A DNA stretch of 30,515 nucleotides from Intoshia linei (Eukaryota > Orthonectida > Rhopaluridae): contig LWCA01000362.1 in NCBI GenBank assembly GCA_001642005.1, positions 1 through 30,515 on the forward strand, written 5' to 3'. How positions within the stretch are numbered: position 1 is the stretch's first letter; each line of letters opens with the position of its first letter. The translations under genes and the position numbers were made by a program. Below the pieces are notes generated by a model. That model made no database searches. It saw only the letters and a program-made list of their open reading frames with translations, and had not been told where the DNA came from. Shown piece by piece: positions 10,435 through 22,509 of this stretch.

Positions 10435-10667
10435 TTATAGGCTTTTTTTAAATAATTTTTCAAGGTTTTTAATGCGTTCTTTCAAAATACAATTGTTAAT
10501 TTCCAGTTTTTCTACGTTTTGTAATTTTTCTTTTAGCTTTATATTTTCAATTTCCAATTTTTCAATATATGCCTAAATGAATATTATTAAATTTTTATTT
10601 TTTAACGAAATAAAAAATTTTTTCATGTAAAGTTATTAATAAATCAATGTGCTCAAAATGCAATTGA
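10435..10667 (-). CDS. C-terminal exons of a coiled-coil protein (partial)
   Basis: Product not recognised. The last exon, 10435-10572, encodes 45 residues of regular coiled coil (AYIEKLEIENIKLKEKLQ, then NVEKLEINNCILKERIKN and LEKLFKKSL) with Leu/Ile at heptad positions, followed by TAA. A perfect AATAAA at 10408-10413 lies 22 nt further on. A 34-nt intron (10573-10606) separates it from an upstream exon, 10607-10667, reading QLHFEHIDLLITLHEKIFYF in phase. No further upstream exon joins cleanly. A 600-bp hAT-like element begins 120 bp upstream, and the 5' part of the gene may lie beyond it or be broken by it. A dimerising tail is likely; nothing more can be said. Confidence 0.5.
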
Positions 10668-10787
10668 CTAAATATTGTTTTAAATAAAAATTTTGGGAAT
10701 TTCACATGACTCAATTATAATATATATTATAATTAAAGAAATTAATAAAATCATCAATAAGGTTTTTAATAATTGCAAGATTCTAAG

Positions 10788-11387
10788 TAGGGTTGGCAAT
10801 TTACCAAATAAAATTTTTTATATCGAATCTAATTTAATCTCTATAATGTTTAAGTGCTTTTTAAAATATAACGTTAACAGTCGCAAGTGGATAAAAATAA
10901 CCCATATTAATTAATGAAAAAAATATAAAACAGTCCAATCGTAAAATTTAATAGTTTGTATTATAAAATTCGATACAATCATATTTAAAAATATTTTGCA
11001 TCACACAATTCAAAATATTTTTTTTATGCTTTGATTAACTGCATAAATGGCGTCGTTTTCTTTTTTTCATTTGTAAATACATTTATAATCTCTTATTCAC
11101 TGAAATATTCGTAATTCCATTCATTTTCACTTTTTGAATCAAATGTATCTTGTTCTTTATCATAAAAAATATCATTTTTAGAATTCTCAATGTACAAATT
11201 GATATCAAAATATAAGTATCGTTCTAGATACGAGATAGTGAAAAAATTGACGTGGAAATTCCAAGTTGGATTTTGTGTCTGATAAAATTCTAAAACTCTG
11301 TACTTGAAATAAACAATTACTATATTATAGATTTGCATTTATATAATTTAAATTACCGTTATAAATTTTTATCGATTGCCAACCCTA
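10788..11387. mobile_element. 600-bp hAT-like element with exact 8-bp target duplication
   Basis: Both ends carry the identical 13-bp inverted repeat TAGGGTTGGCAAT, matching the hAT YARNG end rule. The flanks are identical: ATTCTAAG at 10780-10787 and at 11388-11395. The interior has one minus-strand open frame (11093-11338, 81 codons, ending NEWNYEYFSE) with no resemblance to a transposase that I can recognise. The element is likely non-autonomous. The exact target duplication suggests fairly recent insertion. Confidence 0.8.
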
Positions 11388-11773
11388 ATTCTAAGTTTTG
11401 ATTTCATTTATATTTTAATTTTAAATTACACTAAATATGAGGTAAAAATTCATTATTAGAAATGTTTTTTAAACAAAACGTTGGAAAAATATACTTTATA
11501 CATAAATGTTATGTTGTACATATATAATATACTTTACTTCTTGATTAAGGTTTAATATTTTGAAAATGTTTATGTGTGAAATGTAACACTGTAAATTAAA
11601 TAATAAATTACAGATAAATTGATATTTTTATTAACGTCATCTAAAAATTTATTTATACAAATTTAATCTACCATTTAATATTACCAACAACAGCCAAAGA
11701 CAATATATGGTGAAATTGGTATGTTATGGAAGATTTTGCTTGCTATAATTTTCAGACATTTAGAGATGTATAG

Positions 11774-12160
11774 AAGGTTTATTTTTATCATGTTGATAAC
11801 AACAGTAAAACGTGGGATTCAGGGTATATAGGAGACGCACATGATACACCGGGAATTATAAAAATTGCTGTTAAAAAACCAACTCAATGCGTAACACAAC
11901 TGCAAATCAAAGAACACGACCAACAATGTACCATAAGATCATTTGTTGAAAGATTCTTCGGAAGACTAAAGCAAGCTTTCTCAGTTTTTTCTGGGATTTA
12001 TAGATATAATCATCAAAATTTTGACATTGATTTCGATAACACTGTATTGCTCACTAACGAATTGATATGTAAAACTGAATTAACCGATGATGATCAAAAA
12101 TATCAAAAAAAATTATACGCTAAAATTATGGATAAAGAAGACCACATCCACGCCACGTGA
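11774..12160 (+). pseudogene. Harbinger-like DDE transposase relic, C-terminal part
   Basis: An uninterrupted frame without a start codon (129 codons including the stop) reads YHVDNNSKTWDSGYIGDAHD, later RSFVERFFGRLKQAFSVF, then DFDNTVLLTNELI. The DSGY segment, the VExxFGxLKxxF block (final catalytic Glu) and the trailing LLTNEL helix are the order seen in DDE_Tnp_4 (PIF/Harbinger-like) transposases. The N-terminal half, including the first catalytic Asp, is not found; the upstream frame is closed by TAG at 11771. This is a decayed copy, not a host gene. IS5-like relatives cannot be excluded by eye. Confidence 0.7.
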
Positions 12161-12901
12161 CGCAAAAAAAAAGAAGACGCAAATCAAGTACAGAGAAAAT
12201 ATTAAGAAACGATTAGAAAATTAAATTAAATATTTCTATATTTTTTGTATACAAGTATATTTATGATATATATATATTATATATATACTTATGAACAAAT
12301 TTTTAAGTTATATAAATTAGTTTATTGTTGCTTCATCATCAAATGTTATTTTTATGACTAAATAAATCAATTAAATTTGCGTAATTAATAGACAACCGTA
12401 TGGCTATGCATATCATTTCGTTTTATCTAGTTGGCGTAATAATACAAAATATATTTAGCCTTGTCATTTATTATCCATTGTTAATTAATTAAAATTTAAC
12501 GATTTAAATGTTATTCTACATTCAAAACTATTAACTGAACCTTATTTGGCTTTCCTATAATTAATTTGATTATATGAGTAAGTAATACTCTTAATATGCA
12601 TATTTAAATAATAATATGATATTTTGTGCCCTTGAGCACCCTTATAAACTTTTTGAATTTTGTTAAGATTTTGGATTTTATGTCTGCTAATCAAAACGAA
12701 AACTTTGGGCTCTTGTCTATCAGAAATTCATAAAAATTGAAATTATGTCCACCCTAGTGTATATATTTTTTATAACGTTATTTCATATCTATATTTAATT
12801 TAAAATTACCTTCTTTTTTCTACGTGACTTTGCAGCGGCTTGTCTAAATTAATTAGATAAGTTAGATATGTTCTGATTCAGAACATATTAATCGGCGGGA
12901 T

Positions 12902-12970
12902 AAATACTAACCGATTTCATTTTTTTGGGGGATAAAAGCTTAAAATCAAAAAAGGTTCCACATGCAAAAT
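12902..12970 (+). repeat. Small dispersed repeat, copy B
   Basis: Matches 6461-6530 with few differences and is likewise followed by GGACACCCTATT, but lacks about 30 bp before that end. Confidence 0.6.
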
Positions 12971-13565
12971 GGACACCCTATTATACAGTGTATACTAAAA
13001 AAGAGTCTCTAGTTAGTGACACGTTTAGTTTGGAATGTTTGGTTGGTAAGATCTGCCAACTCAAGAGTTCACCATTTTTGGTAAAATTTGTATTTCTCAA
13101 TATATTTTCCTAATCGTTGATAAATATTCAATGTTTACCTATTTTTTAACCTTTTTGTTTGAATTCTTCCTTTGTATACATTTTTTTTATTCCTTTCTAC
13201 TATTCAATTAATGTATAATTTAATATTATCGTAAAATGTAAATCTACCTCACATTTAACCAAATCGATTTAAGACTTAAAAACGAAAATATTACTAAAAT
13301 CTTGATGGAAGTAATAATAAGTCTACTAAAAAGGAAAAGAGCTCATAATATAAACATAACGCACATGTAGAGTGTAAAATATAAATGTACAAAAGATACG
13401 GCATGGAACTACATTTTTTTGGAATTTTGGAATGCTATTTATGACAATTTTAAGGGTTGTAACTATAATTGTATTGTTTTTTATTTTCTTTTTAAGATTG
13501 CGTTATTAAGAATATGATCGATTAAGACTTATAAAGTCAAACTGTTTGTAGTAAAATTTATACGT

Positions 13566-13620
13566 CGCCTCGACAGAGCTAGCTGTTTGTACAAAGTACA
13601 TAGCATTCATGTTAATAATA
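13566..13620 (+). repeat. Dispersed repeat, copy 2
   Basis: CGACAGAGCTAGCTGTTTGT then ACAAAGTACATAGCA; same family as 4866-4920 and 8283-8331, followed by GTTAATA and an A-rich run. Confidence 0.55.
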
Positions 13621-13775
13621 TAAATTAAAAAAAAAAATGCATAATATAGTGATATATAAAATAAAATAATATCTCAAACCTTTCCAATAAATTTAATAAA
13701 TGGAATAATTGATGAAAAATATTTCCCATAGAATCTTAATAAAATTTATTTTATGTGAACAATTGTATTTTAATT

Positions 13776-14370
13776 CCAAGGTTCTCAACGTGGGCCACAG
13801 AAAATTTTCAAAATTAAAAAAAATTTGGCAATAAAATTGCTAACCAAAACAAAATCTATAAATTCATAATGAATTTGAAATATAAATTTGGAATTATGGT
13901 TTACAGATCTTCAAAACTTTGAACCAAATGATGAAACCAGTCCTGAACTAACTGAAAAACTTTTTGACTTAATTTAATTATTTTAAGTCTTAAAAGATTT
14001 GAAATTAGTCAGACGAATAGAAAAAAAAGGTGTATTTGGATTTATGGGAATTCAAGAATCAAATCCAATTGTGTTTGATAATGTTCAACCAAGCATTATT
14101 GCTTTTCTTACAACATGGCTTGTAGAAGCTAGATTTTCAGTAGTGGTCGATATTTTTAGTAAAACAAGGTCAAAATTGGATGTGAACCGAGGAATAATGC
14201 GATTAAGATTGATTAAACTAACAGAAATTGATTACGCTTCATTGTGCAACAAACACCATTGCCAAGGCAGTCACTAACTAGTACAAATTTAAATAAATAA
14301 AGCATTTTACTGTAAATAAAAGTAGATATTTTAAGGTGGGCCATGGTCTGAAACTAGTTGACAACCGCTG
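13776..14370 (+). mobile_element. Decayed hAT element with transposase C-terminus
   Basis: The left end is CCAAGGTTCTCAAC and the right end, read on the minus strand, CAGCGGTTGTCAAC (10 of 14 match). The flanks TTTTAATT (13768-13775) and TTTTAGTT (14371-14378) form a 7/8 target duplication. Inside, a frame at 13908-13979 (LQNFEPNDETSPELTEKLFD) and one at 13999-14277 (TWLVEARFSVVVDIFSKTRS, then KLDV and ending HHCQGSH) match the C-terminal dimerisation region of ZBED5/SCAND3-like hAT transposases. The two frames are broken by a stop at 13977, so this is a non-functional remnant. Confidence 0.8.
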
Positions 14371-14541
14371 TTTTAGTTGAGTAAAATGCATTATAAACCG
14401 AAAATTAAAGTGACCCAAAAAAATCTAATTGATCCATAATTATATTTTCTTATTTCATAACAAAACTTGAAATTTAGTCCGAGTAGATTTAAAATAATCA
14501 GATAAATTCAAGCATCACTGACCAACTAATTCATATTTATA

Positions 14542-15350
14542 CTATTTACCATGTTCCTTTAGTATGTCTTTAGCATTATTTGACAATTCAATCAGTATCT
14601 TTCTAAAAATTTATTGATAAATAATAATTTTCAATTACTGAAAAGAAGGACGTCGATCAATTATATCCATACGAATTTGCTCTACTATCAAATTGATGAG
14701 AATTTATAATAAAAGTAAAATTCAAATTAAAATCACACCTTAGTTTCATAATTAAAATTCAAATGCAGTTTAATATTTAATTTGGATTGTTTTAAAATTG
14801 AAGAATTCTCGTTCTGTGTCCAAAAATTGAGTTTTTCTGCAATAGATACATCAGTATTCAATACTCAACCAGTATTCTGCTAAGAACTTCGGTACTGTAT
14901 TGGTATGTGACCCACCGCTATAATTGTTAATAATAAAATGTATTAATTAATTACACTGGAAATTGTCTAGTGTACACAAAAAATCGCTTAATTAATACAA
15001 TTTTAATTTCAACACTATCTGATATGTAATATAGTTAGAGATAAAATGATTTCTAAGTTTCAAACCATGCAGATTATGGATCCTTTTGAATCATACCATT
15101 TGTATGAATTTTATTTATCTTTTAATTAGAAAAATATTCAAGAATTAAAGAAATTTATATAACTACAAAACATAATAAAAAAGCAAAAAACCTTTATGAA
15201 ATTAAGAATTAATTAATAATCTAAATTTCACCATTCGTTCCAAAAATCTATTTCGTTTTGAAAAATAAATAAAATTTTATCGCTATCAATCGATGAGTGA
15301 GACACACATAAACATTTTTTTACAAGTAATCTAATATGCGGATAATTTAA
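14542..15350 (-). CDS. Uncertain minus-strand exons, kinase-like C-terminus
   Basis: Two exons join well: 14639-14684 and 14542-14602 across a 36-nt GT...AG intron, reading EQIRMDIIDRRPSFQKIL then IELSNNAKDILKEHGK and stop. The RRPSFxxIL run resembles subdomain XI of protein kinases, but no other kinase motif was found upstream. A longer open stretch at about 15232-15340 (HIRLLVKKCLCVSHSSIDSD, then KILFIFQNEIDFWNEW) ends at a GT donor, but its phase does not match 14684. A hAT-like terminus (GCGGTGGGTCACATACC on the minus strand, near 14921) lies between them. These may belong to different genes or be chance. Product unknown. Confidence 0.3.
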
Positions 15351-15697
15351 TCTTTACATTGCCTTGTTAATTAATCTGATCAAACATACACTTATCGTTG
15401 ATGGATGAAGAGTTTAATCCTTTTTTATACTATTCAAAAATTTTTACTTTTTTTATAAAATAAAAAGGTTGATACGAGTTGCTAAAATTAGATTATAATT
15501 TACAAATAGTAAATACAAATCACTTTGAAAATTAACCCATACTTACATTTACCGGTCCAAAGAAAAAATAATATCGAACTAAGAACAAAAAAAAATGTAT
15601 ATTTACGAATTGAGAACAAAAACGTTCAGTTAAAAAAAATTGATAATTAAAGCACCAAAACCAAGTTAACATGACGGAATCTCGATTAGTTTTAAAT

Positions 15698-15703
15698 TTT
15701 ATT
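15698..15703 (-). terminator. Polyadenylation signal of S6 kinase
   Basis: AATAAA on the minus strand about 107 nt past the S6 kinase stop codon at 15810-15812; the first clear signal downstream. Confidence 0.5.
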
Positions 15704-15809
15704 TAATTCATTATACAATAGTATTTAAATAAATAATTTAATAGCAAAAATAAATTTTCATAACTTGAAAAATATACAAGGTTAATTTGATAACAGATGA
15801 TACAGGACA

Positions 15810-18758
<2,949 letters not shown>

Positions 18759-19790
18759 GCTTGAAAAATTTAAAAAGATCTACAAAATATATATAAATGT
18801 AAAATTAAAAAAATCAAATACACTACTGTATACTGTACAAAATTAAATAACAAATATACGAAAAAATTACATTGTTTTAAAGAAATATATAACCATCATA
18901 GGTAAGAATAATGTAAATTATTAGTCAAAAGTAAATTTTTGATGACTCATTAAATATAAAATGATATCAAATAATAGCAAATATTAACAGTTGACATAAC
19001 ATCTAAATAAACAAAAACCGCGTGCAGAATGTAATTTATCGTTCGTTTACAAACCTTTATTGTTAAGTAAACTTTGTTTACATATTTTAACGATATCGTT
19101 AGGCTAAGTTTTGCACATTTTAGCGATGTGCGTCGTTTCTAAGATATAACAATGCGCGATTCATCGTTGATAACAATTTTATCATTGTGAAACAATGATT
19201 GTTTTTTCATTCACAGATTTAAAAATTACCAATTTTTTTGTTTGTATTTTCACATTGATATAATCGTCATTCTTTATTCAAAGGAATCAAGTTAAATGTG
19301 CGTTTGTCGAAATTGTTAATGCTATACATGTACTTTTTATTCGTTTGCATTTTAATTTTTAACGAAACAATTGTTACTAATATTCTTGGTTACAGCTTAT
19401 TAAATACAAACTAAGCAACCGTTTACTAATTGTAGATACAATTGTATGTATAACACTGGAATGATTTCAATATTTTATCTTCATAATCTGATATCAAGAT
19501 TATTTATTGACGCATTGGTTATAGTCTATATTATAATATAGTATATAAATTATATATAATATATATTATAATTATAGTTTATTGTATATTGGGATATGTT
19601 AAAGTGCGTTCTAGTTAAATGTTGGCCTATATTATTATAAATGTATCAGCTTAGATTTTAAGTTTAAATTTAGTTTGTGTTCTAATAACCATATTTAAAT
19701 GTTCCATTTTTTGTCGAAATTTAATCTATAATATCAATACAGTAAATGTGTCAAAGCTTAAAATACATGTTTTATAGAAATGTTAATGGG
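18759..19790. promoter_or_regulatory. Upstream region of S6 kinase
   Basis: No gene. This is the presumed promoter side of the S6 kinase gene. It includes a perfect hairpin ATCATTGT-GAA-ACAATGAT near 19183-19201, a more mixed-base stretch at 19020-19150, and AT-only palindromes at 19525-19580. No core promoter motif can be assigned. Confidence 0.3.
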
Positions 19791-19814
19791 TGTCAACTTA
19801 AATCCAACCATTTT

Positions 19815-20615
19815 TACTAAAAATCAAAATTTACCAACACTAACAGGAAAAATCCAGTTTTACCAACCCTAAAATGAAAGATTCCAGTTTTACCAACCTT
19901 TAAGGAAAAAATCCAGTTTTACAAAATTGCGGAGTATCCCATACAAACTCAATATCACAAACAAATCAAATAGAAAGATTATCGATAAACAAGTTATAAA
20001 CGCTTTAATACATACGTAAACTGATGATGAAACTAAAAAGTTTTTAAAACAAAATAAAATTTTTGTTTTAAAAATGGCTAGTATTATCGCGTCAGTATTT
20101 TAATCTGTAAAGTGTCAGTATTTTAGATGGTTCGTCAATAGAAATATTGAATTTTCAGTTGATATAATGGATTGTCAGTATTTTAGGTGCTAGTTGACAA
20201 GGTGTCAATATTTAAATTTGAAGAGCAGTAAAAAAAATTATTTTGTCAGTACTTTAAATATACTGTTAGTATTTAAATTAAATATTCTGTATAAATTTAA
20301 ACTGACAAAAAATGCTTTTGTTTTACAATACTCTACTATTGCCATAACTACATTCTATTTGTTCTCATAAAAAAATATTCTCAGGTGTGAACACTATAGA
20401 ATATTTCTAATTTTTTTGTAATATGGTTTGTATGTAATATGGCTTAATATTTCAGTTTTAACTTGGGTCTGTAGTGGATGATATAAATCAAAAACAACTA
20501 CTCGATTTTTCCATTAAACGTTGGTAAAAGTGGGTTTTTCCATAAGAGTTGGTAAAATTTGGATTTTTCCTTTAAAAGTTGGTAAAACTGGAATTTTTTC
20601 CTTAAAGGTTGTTAC
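19815..20615. repeat. Inverted flanking tandem arrays (fold-back-like) with an inner array
   Basis: Left arm, about 19815-19925: three to four units of roughly 30-35 bp, each with AAAATCCAGTTTTACCAACC. Right arm, about 20505-20615: three to four units of the reverse complement (GGTTGGTAAAACTGGATTTT-like). Between them, 20090-20285 holds about six copies of a second unit, GTCAGTATTTTA, spaced irregularly. Inverted arms made of tandem units are typical of fold-back elements or of sub-terminal repeats of large DNA transposons. A piggyBac transposase remnant begins directly at the right arm. Confidence 0.65.
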
Positions 20616-21273
20616 CATTAGAAAAAATAAAAGGGAATTAGCGCCTCAATTTGTGTCTACAAAAAATCGATCTGTTTTTTCTACTATTTCTGGCCATCTA
20701 GGAATAATTACAATAGCTTCTTATTGTCCCAAACCTAGAAAATTTGTTAATTTGATCTTAACAAAACATGCTAGCATTAATTTCAACGAAGAGGATACAA
20801 AGAAAAAAACTAACCTACATTATTTTATAATAAAAACAAAGGAGGTGTTGACATTCTTGATTATTTATGTAACGAATACAGTACAAATTAGAAAACTAGA
20901 AAATGGCCTAATTGTTTGTTTCAGGGTTTATTGAATATTTTGGCTGAACAGTTACATTATTTATAAATCGGGAAATAAATATATACCGAGGAGATTATAC
21001 TTAAGACAACTTGGAAAATCTTTATGTAACGAAAACAAATTATTCACAAATTTATCTTATCAACATCCATGTAATTTTTATATATAAATAGAATAATTAT
21101 GAATTTTAGCTACATTAAATGCTGTAAAAAGACGAAAATGTTATTTTTGTGTGACCAATGAGTTCAAAAAAACTAATAATTTGTGGAAAATTTGCGCAGT
21201 CTACGTTTGCAAAAATCATTCAAATATTGTATGTTCAAATTGCTGTAAAAACAAAAATTTATAAAACTAAATA

Positions 21274-22348
21274 CAGTGGTTTCTGTTCAATATGAATACT
21301 GTATAATATGAATTCACGCTTATATAAATTTCATGAAAATAAAAGTTGGATTTGTATAGTATTTATTATGAGAAAAAAATTTTTCTATTAATTTTCTATC
21401 ACGTGACTTATAAATTTCAGAAAAGTAACCATTCAATATGAATTTGAAGAGAAAAAGATTTTTCGATAAATGATAGAATAAAATTGATTAAACTGATTGA
21501 CGAATATTCAAAGTGATCTCAAAAACATTTAGCCACCAAACACTCAATTTTAGTAAATTAGATAAATAAATTGATAAATAAGTAATTAAAAAATCGCGAA
21601 GAAATTCTTACTTGTAATAATTTAAATTTGAATCAGAAGAGACAACCTTGTCTAAGAAAATCTATGAAAATTGAATCAGTGGTTTCAAACGTCAACAAAC
21701 ATTAAATATAAATATAAGTAGGCAATATATTGAAAGAAATGGCACTGGAAATTGTCTTTTGAATTTGAACGATTTTAAAGCTTCTACTGCAGTGGTTTTC
21801 AATTTTTTTGTGTTCGCGACCCCCTTATATACATAAAAAATTTTCGCGACCCAAAAATTTTCTATATACTCCAAACATCTTATCAATTCACATAAATGAA
21901 AATATTAAAAAAGCATATTCAGTTTTATTTATATTTTATACTGTGTTCAAATTCTCACGACCCCCCGGTTGAAAACCACTGCTCTACTGGTTGTTTAAAT
22001 TCTTTTTTTTAACCAGAAATTTTATTAAATACAAAAAAAATTGTAGGAGAATCAAAATTAGTAAGCTAAAGAGTCTAAAATAAAAAAATAGCAAGAATTA
22101 TGATCTGAAGCTGTAGAAAAATATAAAAATAATGACATATTTAACTGTGATGAAACCAGATCTCACAAAAGAAAAAATTGAAAATTGCAATAAAACTAGA
22201 AACTATTTTCCATTGCAAAAATAAATACTTATACATTTGTGTTAATATTCACTTGATTTTTAATTCATATTCATAATGTACAACCCACTCTATTATGAAT
22301 ATTCTAAATATCCGGTCTTTAAACATTCATATTGTACAGAAACCACTG
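21274..22348 (+). mobile_element. Tigger/pogo-like element nested in the piggyBac relic
   Basis: The terminal inverted repeats start CAGTGGTTTCTGTTCAATAT and match over 24 bp with one mismatch; a TA dinucleotide flanks both ends (21272-21273 and 22349-22350), as for Tc1/mariner-pogo elements. At about 21441-21545 the sequence encodes a CENP-B-type N-terminal helix-turn-helix (LKRKRF..., INDRIKLIKLIDEYS, then SQKHLATKHS) broken by a frameshift and a stop. The rest of the transposase is gone. A hAT MITE sits at 21790-21981. Confidence 0.8.
21790..21981. mobile_element. 192-bp hAT MITE nested in the Tigger-like element
   Basis: The ends CAGTGGTTTTCAA are a perfect 13-bp inverted repeat. The flanks TTCTACTG (21782-21789) and CTCTACTG (21982-21989) form a 7/8 target duplication. 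The interior is non-coding; the minus-strand frame running through it (21692-21886) is not a gene. Confidence 0.8.
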
Positions 22349-22509
22349 TATATCAATCAACGTCATATTTATTATTATCAGTGTAATTAAATATTTTATG
22401 ATATGTAAATTTGTTTATTACATCGTGTCACTTTTTCATTCATTAAAAACGACCCTTTTTGTCCTCTTTACGACTGTTTACATTTTGAAAAAGCGCGACT
22501 AGTAAAGGG

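Larger units (their letters stand above)
12161..13775. other. Gene-free spacer with repeats
   Basis: No gene seen. It holds an AT microsatellite (about 12265-12295), copy B of the small dispersed repeat (12902-12970, followed by GGACACCCTATT like copy A), a related ACCCTAGTG end near 12751, and copy 2 of the AGCTAGCTG repeat (13566-13620). The short open frame at 12925-13113 runs through the repeat and is not a gene. Confidence 0.5.
20605..22509 (+). mobile_element. piggyBac relic with TTAA right end, interrupted by a nested element
   Basis: The transposase remnant starts at about 20610 (KRELAPQFVSTKNRSVF, then GIITIASYCPKPRKFVNLIL), shifts frame near 20838 (KGGVDILDYLCNEYST), meets TAG at 20891-20893 and continues (TRKWPNCLFQGLLNILAEQ). 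At 21126-21240 there is a piggyBac-type cysteine-rich zinc region (KRRKCYFCVTNEF, CAVYVCKNH, VCSNCC). The right end at 22509 reads, on the minus strand, CCCTTTACTAGTCGCGC, with TTAA at 22510-22513: the diagnostic piggyBac terminus and target. No left TTAACCC end was found, so the left side is lost or has been replaced by the array region. A Tigger-like element occupies 21274-22348 within it. The transposase is clearly dead. Confidence 0.8.

Noticed and set aside
19815-19925. Regular repeats as a CRISPR-like array
   Set aside because: Units vary in sequence, there are no unique spacers of constant length, and an inverted arm is present; the context is eukaryotic.
20521-20620. Start of the open frame 20521-20934 as an independent gene
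   Set aside because: The first 30 codons only translate the right tandem array; the rest is a frameshifted piggyBac transposase.
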